A stretch of DNA of 64,000 nt from Streptomyces termitum (GTDB taxonomy: Bacteria > Actinomycetota > Actinomycetes > Streptomycetales > Streptomycetaceae). The notes under the pieces are model-generated. The model did no database searches, was not told where the DNA came from, and saw only the letters and a list, made by a program, of their open reading frames with translations. Where the stretch lies: assembly GCF_014650175.1 (NCBI RefSeq), contig NZ_BMUL01000009.1, forward strand, positions 248,001 through 312,000. Direction: 5' to 3'. A program made the position numbers and the translations under genes. Below are positions 42,870-51,721 of the stretch, piece by piece. How positions within the stretch are numbered: position 1 is the stretch's first letter; each line of letters starts with the position of its first letter.

Positions 42870-44141
42870 ATGACGCGAAACAGAGAGGCCACCACCCCCG
42901 GAACCGACGAGAACCCGCCCCCGCCGTACCCGAGTTCCTTCCGCGAGGCCGAGGCGCGGGGCCGCCGGATCGCCCGCCCGCTGCTCCTCCTCACCGGCCT
43001 CGGCGGCGACGTCGACGAGGCCCTCATGGCCCGCCTCGGCGCCGCCCGCCGCCGGGGCGACGCGCTCGGCGCCGCCCTCGCCGCCGCGACGCTCCTGCCC
43101 GCCGGCGACCCCCACCGGGTCACCCGCGCCCGGATCGGCACGGCCCTGCGCGCCGCCCCCGGCCTCCCGCCGGACCTGCCGCCCGCCCTCCGGGCCTTCC
43201 TCGAACACGCCACGGCCGTCCCCGGCTGGGTCGACCGGGACCGGATCGAACGCGGCGCGGCCGCCTACCGCCGCCTGGGCCGCACCAGCGCCGACGTCCT
43301 CACCCTCCTCTCCCTCGTCGGCGGCTACCGCTTCGGCGGCCCGGCCGACCTGCTGGTCCGCACCGGCGGCCTCACCGGCGACACCACCCTGCGCCGCCTC
43401 GGCGAGACGAGCGCCTGGGCACACGCCGTCACCCGCCCCGGCGGCCTCCTCCCCGGCGCCGAGGGCTGGCGCCTCACCGTCCACGTCCGCGCCATGCACG
43501 CCCTCGTCAACGCCCGCTTCGCCCCCGGCTGGGACACCGCCCGCTGGGGCCTGCCCATCAACCAGGCCGACCAGGCCGCCACCCTCGGCCTCTTCGACGC
43601 CACCCTCATCCTCGGCAGCCGCGTCCTCGGCGCGCCCCTCACCCGCCGCGACCGCGACGACCTCATGCACCTCTGGCGGTACGTCGGCCTGCTCATGGGC
43701 GTCGACCCGGAATGGCTCACCGACGCCGAGCGGGTCCGGCACCGCCTGAACCACCACATCCTGCTCGCCGCCGCCGGACAGACCCAGGCCGGCCGCGACC
43801 TCGCCCGCCTCACCGTCGACGCCCAGGCCCAGCGCCGCTTCGGCCACGCCGACCCCACTGTCGAACGGCTCCACCAGCGCTACGAACGCGCCCGGCAGCT
43901 CAGCCTGCTCACCGTCTTCATGGGCCCCACCGGCATGCGCGAACTGGGCCTGCGCCCCCGGCTCCCGTGGGCCCTGCCGCTCTCCCTCGCCGCCAACACC
44001 GTCCGCCACCGCCTCCTCGGCGCGCTCCCCGGCGGCCGCGCACGGCGGGAGGCGTACGGCGCCCGCGCCCAGGAACGCCACCTGGCCTCGCTGTTCCCCG
44101 ACGGCCCCGCCGCCGTGGCCCACCTGCCGGAGCCCGGCTGA
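42870..44141 (+). CDS. MpaB/latex-clearing-type oxygenase (DUF2236)
   Basis: A 423-residue protein of the ER-bound oxygenase MpaB / rubber oxygenase (Lcp) family. TVHVRAMHALVNARF near residue 215 carries the conserved His, INQADQAATLGLFD near 237 and LMHLWRYVGLLMGV near 272 hold further family residues, and RLNHHILLAA follows. Members bind haem b or act as oxygenases on polyisoprene or fatty chains. No signal peptide. ATG at 42870 has no ribosome site but a well-spaced -10. Regulated most likely by the divergent TetR protein. Confidence 0.85.
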   Translation: MTRNREATTPGTDENPPPPYPSSFREAEARGRRIARPLLLLTGLGGDVDEALMARLGAARRRGDALGAALAAATLLPAGDPHRVTRARIGTALRAAPGLPPDLPPALRAFLEHATAVPGWVDRDRIERGAAAYRRLGRTSADVLTLLSLVGGYRFGGPADLLVRTGGLTGDTTLRRLGETSAWAHAVTRPGGLLPGAEGWRLTVHVRAMHALVNARFAPGWDTARWGLPINQADQAATLGLFDATLILGSRVLGAPLTRRDRDDLMHLWRYVGLLMGVDPEWLTDAERVRHRLNHHILLAAAGQTQAGRDLARLTVDAQAQRRFGHADPTVERLHQRYERARQLSLLTVFMGPTGMRELGLRPRLPWALPLSLAANTVRHRLLGALPGGRARREAYGARAQERHLASLFPDGPAAVAHLPEPG

Positions 44142-44183
44142 GCGGAACCGCCGCTGTCAGTGCCGGCTGCGATCATCGCCGCC

Positions 44184-44597
44184 ATGACGACCCTGCTGCT
44201 CTCCGACATCGAACACGCCGTGCGCGCCTCCTGGAGCGCCGAGACCCGCACGCCCGAGTACCGCTCCCGCTGGACCGGGGACAATCCGGCCCGCGACCAG
44301 TGCGGGGTGACCGCCATGGTCCTCAACGACCTGCTGGGCGGCGAACTGATCAGGGGAGAGGTCCACGTCGACGGCGAGCGGGTCGACTACCACTGGTGGA
44401 ACCGGCTCGGCGAGGGCGTCGAGATCGACCTCACCCGTGAGCAGTTCGGCCCCGAGGAGAAGGTCGTCGGCGGCGAGGTGATCCCCCGCCCGCCGTTCGC
44501 CGAGTGGCGCAGGCTCCACGACGAGTACACGCTCCTGCGCACACGCGTCCTCGCCGAACTCACCCGCCACCGCACGGAGCCCCCGACCACCGGCTGA
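44184..44597 (+). CDS. YunG-like small protein
   Basis: A 137-residue protein resembling Bacillus YunG and other small actinobacterial proteins: SWSAETRTPEYRSRWTGDNPARDQCGVTAMVLNDLLGGELIRGEV, then HWWNRLGEGVEIDLTREQFG. The conserved QCGVTA holds the only Cys; with a later His and Asp this resembles a papain-like arrangement, but no protease activity is known. ATG at 44184 matches the family N-terminus; no ribosome site is seen. Followed by a strong hairpin. Confidence 0.75.
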   Translation: MTTLLLSDIEHAVRASWSAETRTPEYRSRWTGDNPARDQCGVTAMVLNDLLGGELIRGEVHVDGERVDYHWWNRLGEGVEIDLTREQFGPEEKVVGGEVIPRPPFAEWRRLHDEYTLLRTRVLAELTRHRTEPPTTG

Positions 44598-44642
44598 CCC
44601 CCGCCCCCGCCCCGGGGAGACCAGTGCGGGCCCGGGGCGGGA

Positions 44643-44680
44643 GTCCGGCGGGTGGCCGCCCGGACGGCCACCCGCCGGAC
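44643..44680 (+). terminator. Hairpin terminator after the YunG-like gene
   Basis: GTCCGGCGGGTGGCCG at 44643-44658 pairs exactly with 44665-44680 around a 6-base loop, 46 bases after the stop codon. No U-run. Confidence 0.75.
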
Positions 44681-44796
44681 CCGACGGGACGGACCCGCAC
44701 GCCCGGAGGTCGTACCCCCGTCAGCCGATCGGACGATGGGGGATCGAGCGCGACGGCGGATGCCCGGCGGGCCGGTGCGGGGCCGACCCTTGGGTC

Positions 44797-45690
44797 ATGC
44801 CCATGATCGAAGTGCAGGACCTGCGGAAGGCGTACGGCGCGCGCCGGGCCGTCGACGGCGTCACCTTCTCCGTGGAGGAGGGCGAGATCTTCGGGATCCT
44901 CGGACCCAACGGCGCGGGCAAGACCACCACCGTCGAGTGCGTCGCCGGACTCCGCGCCCCCGACACCGGACGGATCCGGGTGGCGGGCCTCGACCCGGTC
45001 GCCGACCACGACCGGGTCACCCGCCTCCTCGGCGTCCAGCTCCAGCGGAGCGAACTCCAGGCCCGCCTCACCGTGCGCGAGGCGCTCGACCTCTACGCCT
45101 CCTTCTACGAGCACCCCGCCGACCACCGCGCCCTCGCCGGACGGCTCGGCCTCGACGCCCACCTGGACGTCCAGTTCGCGAAGCTCTCCGGCGGGCAGAA
45201 GCAGCGCCTCTTCATCGCCCTCGCCCTCATCGGCGACCCGCGCGCCGTGATCCTCGACGAGCTCACCACCGGACTCGACCCCCGGGCCCGCCGCGACACC
45301 TGGACCCTCGTCGAGGACGTCCGGGCGAGCGGCGTCACCGTCCTCCTCGTCACCCACGTGATGGAGGAGGCCCAGCGCCTCTGCGACCGGATCGCCGTCA
45401 TCGACCGGGGCCGGGTCACCGCCCTCGACACGCCCGCCGGGCTCATCGACCGCACCACCACGGCCCGGACGATCTCCTTCGCCGCCGACACCCCGCTCGA
45501 CCGGGCCGACCTCGACGCCCTGCCCGGCACCACGGCCGTCACCGCCCGCGACGGCCGCACGGTCGTCACCGGCACCGACGCCACCGTCGACGCCTTCGTC
45601 CGCCTGCTCGCCCGCCGCGCCGTCACCGCCCGGGGCCTGCGCATCACCGACACCACCCTCGACGACGCCTACCTCGACCTCACCTCCTGA
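44797..45690 (+). CDS. ABC transporter ATP-binding protein
   Basis: A 297-residue ATPase of the drug-export type. Walker A GPNGAGKTTT near residue 39, Q-loop region LLGVQLQRSELQ, signature LSGGQKQRL near 130, Walker B AVILDELTTGLDP near 150 (Leu where Pro is usual after DE), H-loop VTHVMEEAQRLCDR near 187. A C-terminal extension from about 225 may pair with the permease. First of four genes in one direction: ATPase, permease, histidine kinase, response regulator. No clear ribosome site before ATG 44797. Confidence 0.92.
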   Translation: MPMIEVQDLRKAYGARRAVDGVTFSVEEGEIFGILGPNGAGKTTTVECVAGLRAPDTGRIRVAGLDPVADHDRVTRLLGVQLQRSELQARLTVREALDLYASFYEHPADHRALAGRLGLDAHLDVQFAKLSGGQKQRLFIALALIGDPRAVILDELTTGLDPRARRDTWTLVEDVRASGVTVLLVTHVMEEAQRLCDRIAVIDRGRVTALDTPAGLIDRTTTARTISFAADTPLDRADLDALPGTTAVTARDGRTVVTGTDATVDAFVRLLARRAVTARGLRITDTTLDDAYLDLTS

Positions 45691-45741
45691 CCCCGCTCCC
45701 GGCCCCCTCCCGCCAGCGCCCCTCCCGACAGGAGCAGCACC

Positions 45742-46503
45742 ATGGCCAGCACCGCCCCACCGGCCTCCGCCACCCGCACCGTCCTCACGACCGAGGCCCG
45801 CCTCTTCGCCCGCGAACCGGCCGCCCTCTTCTGGGTGATGGTCTCCCCGACCCTGCTCCTCGTCGTCCTGGGCCTCATCCCCTCCTTCCGGGAGCCCTCC
45901 GCCGACCTCGCCGGCCGCCGCGTCATCGACCTGTACGTCCCCGTCGCCGTCCTCTTCGCCCTGATCATGGCCGGGCTCAACGCCATGCCGCCGGTCCTCT
46001 CCGGCTACCGCGAACGCGGCATCCTGCGCCGCATGTCGGCCACCCCGGTCCGTCCCGCCACCCTGCTCACCGCCCAGCTCGTCCTGCACGCCGCCGCCGC
46101 GCTGGTCTCCTCCCTGCTGGTGATCGCCGTCGGCCGGACCGCCTTCGGCGTCGCCCTGCCCGGCAACCTCCCCGGCCACCTCCTGGCCCTCCTCCTCGCC
46201 GTCGCGGGCGCCCTCGCCCTCGGCGCCGCGGTCTGCGCGGTCGCCCGCACCCAGAAGGCCGCCACCGCCGTCGGCACCGCCGTCTTCTTCCCCACGATGT
46301 TCACGGCGGGGGTCTGGGTACCGGTCCAGGCGATGCCCGGTACGCTGCGCCGGATCGTCGAGTTCACGCCCTTCGGGGCCGCTTCGCGCGCCCTCGACGA
46401 GACGGCCCGGGGCGGCTGGCCGAGCCTCCTCGCCCTCGGGGTGATGGCCCTGTGGGCGGTCGTCCTGACCGGCACGGCGATCCGGCGCTTCCGCTGGGAG
46501 TGA
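45742..46503 (+). CDS. ABC-2 type transporter permease
   Basis: A 253-residue membrane protein with about six hydrophobic segments (ALFWVMVSPTLLLVVLGL, LYVPVAVLFALIMAGLNAM, LHAAAALVSSLLVIAVG, LLALLLAVAGALALGAAV, AVFFPTMFTAGVWVPVQAM, LLALGVMALWAVVLTG). FTPFGAASRALDETARG is the usual cytosolic loop before the last helix. Follows its ATPase by 51 bases with GACAGGAGCA before ATG. The pair probably exports an antibiotic, lipid or peptide that the adjacent two-component system responds to. Confidence 0.92.
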   Translation: MASTAPPASATRTVLTTEARLFAREPAALFWVMVSPTLLLVVLGLIPSFREPSADLAGRRVIDLYVPVAVLFALIMAGLNAMPPVLSGYRERGILRRMSATPVRPATLLTAQLVLHAAAALVSSLLVIAVGRTAFGVALPGNLPGHLLALLLAVAGALALGAAVCAVARTQKAATAVGTAVFFPTMFTAGVWVPVQAMPGTLRRIVEFTPFGAASRALDETARGGWPSLLALGVMALWAVVLTGTAIRRFRWE

Positions 46504-46544
46504 CCGGCGGGCCACCGCACGGCGACGGCGAGAGGGGTATGGGG

Positions 46545-47831
46545 ATGGCGGCGACGGTCGAGGAACGCTGGCGCCAGTTCCACCGCTGGGGGCCGTACGG
46601 GCTCCTCGGCGTCGCCACCGTGCTCGCCGGGGCCACCGCGGGCCCGCTGATGACCGGCACCGAGCAGGCCGCGGCCGCGGCCCTGACCGCCGCCGCGCTC
46701 CTCCTCCAGCTCTGCTGGCACGCCCGCCGCCCCACCGCCCCGCCCCCGCCCGACACGGACGGCCCGGTCCTGATCCCCGGCGCCCCCGGCCCCGCCTCCG
46801 TCGCCTACTACGTCCTGCGGACCGCCCTGGCCTTCGCCCTCACCTGGCTCAACCCCTTCTTCGCCGTCTACGCCTGCGTCGGCTACTTCGACGCCGTCCC
46901 GCTCCTGTCGTCCCGGCCGGCGGTCGTCCGGACCGCCCTCCTCGCCGTCGCCGTCACCATGGCCGGCTCCCAGTCCGGCGGCCTGCCGCCGCGCGGCACG
47001 CTCCAGTGGATCGCGTTCGCCGGACTGTTCGCCCTCAACGCGAGCCTCTCCGTCGGCCTCGCCCACCTCGGCGCCAAGGAGGCCGAGAAGGCCGCCGAGC
47101 GCACCGCGACCATCACCGCCCTCGCCCGCGCCAACGCCCGCCTGGAACAGGCCCTCGCCGAGAACGCCGCCCTCCAGGCCCAGCTCGTCCTCCAGGCCCG
47201 CGAGGCCGGCGTCGCCGACGAGCGCCGCCGCCTCGCCGCCGAGATCCACGACACCCTCGCCCAGAGCCTCACCGGCATCATCGCCCAGCTCCAGGCCGCC
47301 ACCGGCACCACCGACCCCGAGCGGCACGGCGTCCACCTCCGGCGCGCCGCCGCCCTCGCCCGGCACGGCCTCGGCGAGGCCCGCCGCTCCGTGCAGGACC
47401 TCAGCCCCGTCGCCCTCGAACACGCCACCCTGCCCGAGGCCCTGGAGAAGACCGTCGGCGGCTGGGCCGAACGCACCGGCATCCCCGCCCGCTTCACCGC
47501 CACCGGCACCGAACGCCCCCTGCACGACGAGGTCTGTGCCACCCTCCTCCGCATCGCCGAGGAGGCCCTGGCCAACACCGAGCGGCACTCCGCCGCCACC
47601 CGGGCCGGCGTCACCCTCTCCTACATGGACGACGAGGTCGTCCTCGACGTCCGCGACGACGGCCGGGGCTTCGACCCGGACGCGCTCCCAGCGGGCGGCC
47701 CCGGCGGCGGGTTCGGGCTGCGCGGCATGCGCGTCCGCGCCGAACGCCTCGCCGGGGCCGTCGCCGTGGAGTCCGCGGCGGGCGAGGGCACGGCCGTCTC
47801 CGTTCGCGTACCGTTGGCGCCCCATGACTGA
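46545..47831 (+). CDS. Sensor histidine kinase (NarL-type system)
   Basis: A 428-residue HisKA_3 kinase. Several hydrophobic segments in residues 15-175 anchor it; a coiled-coil stretch at about 178-222 (AEKAAERTATITALARANARL) leads to the H-box RRLAAEIHDTLAQSLTG with His235. The HATPase domain follows: LLRIAEEALANTERHSAA (N-box), VRDDGRGFDPDAL (G1) and GGGFGLRGMRVRAERL (G2). ATG at 46545 is chosen because GAGAGGGG ends 7 bases upstream. Its stop overlaps the response regulator by 8 bases. Confidence 0.93.
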   Translation: MAATVEERWRQFHRWGPYGLLGVATVLAGATAGPLMTGTEQAAAAALTAAALLLQLCWHARRPTAPPPPDTDGPVLIPGAPGPASVAYYVLRTALAFALTWLNPFFAVYACVGYFDAVPLLSSRPAVVRTALLAVAVTMAGSQSGGLPPRGTLQWIAFAGLFALNASLSVGLAHLGAKEAEKAAERTATITALARANARLEQALAENAALQAQLVLQAREAGVADERRRLAAEIHDTLAQSLTGIIAQLQAATGTTDPERHGVHLRRAAALARHGLGEARRSVQDLSPVALEHATLPEALEKTVGGWAERTGIPARFTATGTERPLHDEVCATLLRIAEEALANTERHSAATRAGVTLSYMDDEVVLDVRDDGRGFDPDALPAGGPGGGFGLRGMRVRAERLAGAVAVESAAGEGTAVSVRVPLAPHD

Positions 47832-48465
47832 GATCACCCTGCTCATCGTCGACGACCACCCCGTCGTCCGGGACGGCCTGCGCGGCATGTTCGACACCCA
47901 GCCCGGCTTCCGCGTCCTCGGCGAGGCGGCGGGCGGCACCGAGGGCGTCGAACTGGCCCTGGCCCTCGACCCGGACGTCGTCCTCATGGACCTGCGGATG
48001 CCCGCGGGCGGCGGCGTCGACGCCATCGCCGCCCTCGCCCGGCACGGCGCCCGCTGCCGGGTCCTCGTCCTCACCACGTACGACACGGACACCGACACCC
48101 TCCCCGCCATCGAGGCCGGGGCGACCGGCTACCTCCTCAAAGACGCGCCCCGCGACGAGCTCTTCGCCGCCGTGCGGGCCGCCGCCGAGGGCCGCACCGT
48201 CCTCTCCCCGGCCGTCGCCACCCGCCTGGTCACCGCCGTGCGCCGCCCCGCGGGACCCGCCGACGCCACCCTCTCGGCCCGCGAGCGCGAGATCCTCGCC
48301 CTGGTCGCCCGGGGCACCTCCAACCGGGAGATCGCCGCCGAACTCTTCATCAGCGAGGCCACGGTGAAGACCCACCTCACCCACCTCTACGGCAAGCTCG
48401 CCGTCAAGGACCGCGCGGCCGCCGTCGCCGCCGGCTACGACCGGGGCATCCTCGGCCGCGCCTGA
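47824..48465 (+). CDS. NarL/LuxR-type response regulator
   Basis: A 213-residue response regulator. Receiver domain 1-120 with acidic pocket Asp10/Asp11, phosphoacceptor Asp56 (VVLMDLRMP), switch Thr in LVLTTYD and Lys in LLKDAP. LuxR HTH at about 150-210 (LSAREREILALVARGTSNREIAAELFISEATVKTHLTHLYGKL). Translationally coupled to the kinase and the probable regulator of the ABC exporter upstream. Confidence 0.95.
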   Translation: MTEITLLIVDDHPVVRDGLRGMFDTQPGFRVLGEAAGGTEGVELALALDPDVVLMDLRMPAGGGVDAIAALARHGARCRVLVLTTYDTDTDTLPAIEAGATGYLLKDAPRDELFAAVRAAAEGRTVLSPAVATRLVTAVRRPAGPADATLSAREREILALVARGTSNREIAAELFISEATVKTHLTHLYGKLAVKDRAAAVAAGYDRGILGRA

Positions 48466-48496
48466 ACCCCGGCCGGGCGCGGTGGGGGAGCGGGGC

Positions 48497-49018
48497 TCAG
48501 CGCACCAGTTCCGCCGCCAGCAGGTCCATCAGCAGACCGTCGTGCCAGGTGCCGTCCGCGCCCCGCTCGTACCGCCGCATCACGCCGACGGGCCGGAAGC
48601 CCACCTTCTCGTAGCAGCGGATCGCCACCGCATTGTCGGCCGCCGGGTCGATGACCAGCCGGTGGTGGCCCCGGTCGTCCACCAGGTGCCGGGCCAGGGT
48701 CCGCACGGCGTCGGTGCCCAGGCCCCGGCCGTGCGCCGACGGGTCGAGGAACAGGTCGATCCCGGCGTGCCGGTACTCGGGGTCCTCCTCGGCGTGCCAC
48801 TGGATCATGCCGAGGACCCGGTCGGGCCGGTCGAGGGCGCGGACCGTCAGGCAGTGGGTGCCGGGGTCCGCCAGATCGGCGGCGACCTCCGCGGCGAGGT
48901 CGTCCCCGCCGCGCCACCGCGCCCGCACCTCGGGCGTGTCCCGGATGGCGGCCAGGGCGGGCACGTCCCCGGGACCGGCGGGACGCAGGACGACCAGGGC
49001 GCCGCGCAGCTCGCTCAT
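48497..49018 (-). CDS. GNAT N-acetyltransferase
   Basis: A 173-residue GNAT enzyme. GRGLGTDAVRTLARHL at about 103-118 is the acetyl-CoA motif, and HRLVIDPAADNAVAIRCYEKVGFRPVGVMRRYE is the C-terminal half. The combination IDPAADNAVAIRCYEKVGF strongly recalls aminoglycoside 6'-N-acetyltransferases, but ribosomal-protein or small-molecule acetyltransferases share it. ATG overlaps the exonuclease stop (ATGA). Confidence 0.88.
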   Translation of the reverse strand: MSELRGALVVLRPAGPGDVPALAAIRDTPEVRARWRGGDDLAAEVAADLADPGTHCLTVRALDRPDRVLGMIQWHAEEDPEYRHAGIDLFLDPSAHGRGLGTDAVRTLARHLVDDRGHHRLVIDPAADNAVAIRCYEKVGFRPVGVMRRYERGADGTWHDGLLMDLLAAELVR

Positions 49019-49611
49019 GCCCGCCCCTCCGCCCCGGCGGCCGGCCAGGCGCCGCGCCCGGCCAGGTCGAGGACGAGCCCGGCGATGTTCCAGGCGTCGT
49101 CCTCGCCCCGGTGGTGGCGGCCCTCCAGCGGGCGGCCCGCGATCCGCAGCGCGTCCGCCATGCCGGGCCGCCGGCCCAGCCCGTACGCCTCGGTGAAGAC
49201 GGCCTTGGCGTTGGTGTGCCCGCGCTCGGCGGGCCGGCCGAAGGGGAAGGCGGTGCCGGTGGCCCGGCACTGCCGGTCGAACTGGCGGCGGTCGTAGTCG
49301 CCCCAGCTCGCCCACGGCCGCAGCCGCGCGTCGTGCGCGTCGGTGAGGATCCGGCACGCCTCGGCGAAGGAGACGCCGCCCGCCACCCGCTCGGGGGTGA
49401 GGCCGGTGAGCTCCGTGCAGAAGGGGCTGACCTCGGAGCGGGCGGGCCGGACCAGGACGCCGTGCCGGGAGACCCGGCGGCGGGCGGTCAGGTCGACGAC
49501 GGTGAGCCCGATCTCGATGATCTCGCTCACGGCGCCCGGCGGCGGCTGCCCCTCCCAGCAGGTGGCCTCGACGTCCACGACGTTCAGGAGCACGGGGGGA
49601 TCGTTGTCCAT
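49015..49611 (-). CDS. 3'-5' exonuclease (DEDD, exoribonuclease-like)
   Basis: A 198-residue exonuclease-fold protein. Motif I is NVVDVEATCWEG (Asp and Glu), motif II ASWGDYDRRQFDRQC (Asp), motif III HHRGEDDAWNIAGL (His and Asp), the DEDDh pattern of the KapD / ERI-1-like group. It probably trims RNA or short DNA 3' ends. ATG at 49611 fits the family start; the ribosome site is poor, so the mRNA may be leaderless. Operon with the GNAT gene. Confidence 0.9.
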   Translation of the reverse strand: MDNDPPVLLNVVDVEATCWEGQPPPGAVSEIIEIGLTVVDLTARRRVSRHGVLVRPARSEVSPFCTELTGLTPERVAGGVSFAEACRILTDAHDARLRPWASWGDYDRRQFDRQCRATGTAFPFGRPAERGHTNAKAVFTEAYGLGRRPGMADALRIAGRPLEGRHHRGEDDAWNIAGLVLDLAGRGAWPAAGAEGRA

Positions 49612-49710
49612 GCGGCGAGGATAAGGAGCCGCTCGCCCCCAGGACATCCGTTTTCCGTACGGCTCCGATCCGCCCCGTTCCCGTCCGGCTCCGGCCCGGC
49701 CCCGCCCCGC

Positions 49711-50883
49711 TCACGGCGCGAAGGGGCCCCCGGCTCCGAAGGCGTGGCGGGCGAACCGCTCGCCCATCCGCCGGTGGGCGGCGGCGTCCGGGTGCAGCCC
49801 GTCCGGCAGCGGCAGCTCGGCCGCGTCCCCGGAGCCGTACAGCTCCGTGCCGTCGAGGTGGAAGAGGTGCGGGTCCTCCCCGGCGCGCTCGGCGACGATC
49901 CGGGCCAGTTCGGCGCGGACGACGCCCAGGGTGAGCTTCCCGGCGGCGGTCTCCGCCGGGTCCCCGGCCGCCCGGAAGGCGAGCCGCCCCTCGGCGAGCG
50001 CCGCCGGATCGGGCAGGCTGGGCCCCGGCACGGCCTCGTGGATCGGGCACCGGATGGGGGAGACGACGAGCAGCGGGGCCGTCGGATGGCCCTCGCGGAC
50101 GGTGTCGAGGAAGCCGTGGACGGCGGGCCCGAAGGCGCGCAGCCGCAGCAGGTCGGTGTTGACCAGATTGATGCCGATCTTGACGCTGATCAGGTCGGCG
50201 GGGGTGTCCCGCAGCGCCCGTGCGGTGAACGGGTCGAGCAGCGCGCCGCCGCCGAAGCCGAGGTTGACCAGCTCGACCCCGCCCCGCCGGGAGGCGAGCG
50301 CGGGCCAGGTGGCGGCGGGCCCGGCCGCGTCGGAGCCGTGGCTGATCGAGCTCCCGTGGTGCAGCCAGGTCCGGCGGACCCCCTCGGGCGCCGGGGCGAC
50401 GGGGGCGTCGGCGCGCAGCGCGACGAGTTCGGTCCGCTCGTTGTGCGGCAGCCACAGCACCACCTCCTTCTCCGCCCCGGCCAGTCCGTCGAAGCGCAGC
50501 GTCGCCACCGGGCCGGGGGTGGTGACCGTGCGCCCGGTGGCCAGGTCGACGGTGTCCACGTCGCCGCCGGACGCGGTGGCGGACGCGACCCGCCGCCCGT
50601 CCGCGTACAGCTCGTAGACGCCGTCGGGGCGCGGCGGCATCCCGGGATAGACCCGCTTGGTGGGCAGCACGTCCAGCTCGACGGCGGTCGCCCGGGTCCG
50701 GAACACGAGCCGGACACCGGCCGGCTGGGCCTCGGCCATCGCCAGCTGCGGGTCGGTGTTCTGCCGCCGGGCCCGCGCGGGCAGCCGGTGCGGCAGCAGA
50801 CCGCGCGCGGTCCGCTCCAGCTCCAGCGCGCCGCGGATCAGGCGCGGGTCGAGGGGGACGGAGGTCAGGGGGGTGGTGCTCAT
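49711..50883 (-). CDS. SGNH/GDSL-type hydrolase
   Basis: A 390-residue protein. The N-terminal 170 residues form a beta-rich domain; then an SGNH hydrolase with block I LHHGSSISHG (nucleophile Ser in GSS), block II LGFGGGALLD (Gly), block III VKIGINLVN (Asn), and block V DGLHPDAAAHRRMG (Asp and His). Such enzymes remove acyl or acetyl groups from carbohydrates or other esters. No signal peptide. The ATG overlaps the TetR stop, so regulator and enzyme are co-expressed. Confidence 0.88.
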   Translation of the reverse strand: MSTTPLTSVPLDPRLIRGALELERTARGLLPHRLPARARRQNTDPQLAMAEAQPAGVRLVFRTRATAVELDVLPTKRVYPGMPPRPDGVYELYADGRRVASATASGGDVDTVDLATGRTVTTPGPVATLRFDGLAGAEKEVVLWLPHNERTELVALRADAPVAPAPEGVRRTWLHHGSSISHGSDAAGPAATWPALASRRGGVELVNLGFGGGALLDPFTARALRDTPADLISVKIGINLVNTDLLRLRAFGPAVHGFLDTVREGHPTAPLLVVSPIRCPIHEAVPGPSLPDPAALAEGRLAFRAAGDPAETAAGKLTLGVVRAELARIVAERAGEDPHLFHLDGTELYGSGDAAELPLPDGLHPDAAAHRRMGERFARHAFGAGGPFAP

Positions 50884-51491
50884 GACGGCTCTCTCGTGAT
50901 CGGTGCCGGGGTGGGCGCGGGGGAGGCGGGCCAGGCGCGGAGGAGGACGTCGAGGGCGTCCACGATGCGGGCCCAGCTCTCCCGGCTGTCGGGCGCGCTG
51001 TGGCGGAAGGCGCCCTTGAGCTCCAGGTCGGCGTACCCGTGGAAGACGCTGCCCAGGAGCCGCACGGCATGGGTCCGGTCCGGTTCCGGCAGGTCGTAGC
51101 CGCGCAGGATCGCCCGGGTCATGGCCGCGTGCCGGGGCCCGGCGCTCGCGGCGGCGTCCTCGGGGCTCAGCGGCAGCTGGGCGGCGGCGTACCGGCCGGG
51201 GTGCCGCTCCGCGTACCCCCGGTAGACCTCGGCGAAGGCGGCGAGCGCGTCCTTCCCGGCCCGCCCGGCCAGGGCCGCGGCCCCCAGGTCGGCCATCTCC
51301 TCCAGGGAGAGGAGCGCGATCCGGGTCCGCAGGTCGTCCGAGCCCTTGACGTGCGCGTACAGACTCGCGGACCGGACGCCGAAGTGCCGGGCGAGGAGGG
51401 CGACGGTGACCCGGTCGAAGCCGACCTCGTCCGCGAGATCGGCCCCCGCCCGCACCAGCCGCTCCACCGTGAGCCCCACCCGTGCCGCCAC
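50880..51491 (-). CDS. TetR-family regulator (WHG-type C-terminus)
   Basis: A 203-residue TetR regulator: TVERLVRAGADLADEVGFDRVTVALLARHFGVRSASLYAHVKGSDDLRTRI is the HTH at 8-58. The C-terminal part has the FHGYADLELKGAF stretch typical of WHG-domain regulators. GTG at 51491 with GGAAGGGG about 7 to 14 bases upstream. First gene of a two-gene operon with the SGNH hydrolase it probably controls. Confidence 0.92.
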   Translation of the reverse strand: MAARVGLTVERLVRAGADLADEVGFDRVTVALLARHFGVRSASLYAHVKGSDDLRTRIALLSLEEMADLGAAALAGRAGKDALAAFAEVYRGYAERHPGRYAAAQLPLSPEDAAASAGPRHAAMTRAILRGYDLPEPDRTHAVRLLGSVFHGYADLELKGAFRHSAPDSRESWARIVDALDVLLRAWPASPAPTPAPITREPS

Positions 51492-51523
51492 GCGCCACCC
51501 CTTCCTACGCCCTCACCACTTTT

Positions 51524-51540
51524 GCCTACACCTATTAGGC
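51524..51540. promoter_or_regulatory. Candidate operator of the TetR/SGNH operon
   Basis: GCCTA at 51524-51528 and TAGGC at 51536-51540 flank 7 bases, 33 bases upstream of the TetR start; the flanking TG/CA extends the symmetry. AGGCATAGGC just outside repeats the half-site. Confidence 0.5.
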
Positions 51541-51721
51541 GCAGAAGAGTGAGGCATAGGCAAACGGGGAAACGGGGAAACGGAAGGCGCCGGGCAGAGG
51601 CGCGAAGCACGCCGGACCGGGTACGGACCCACGACGCGACCTCCGGCCATCCGACCGGCACCGAACCGGCCGGCCGACGGGTCGGGGCCGCCGCCCCGGG
51701 ATCGCGCGCCCCCTCGGCGCC

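Noticed and set aside
48497..49018. Naming the GNAT gene as an aminoglycoside 6'-acetyltransferase
   Set aside because: The C-terminal motif is suggestive but shared with other GNAT enzymes; there is no resistance context.
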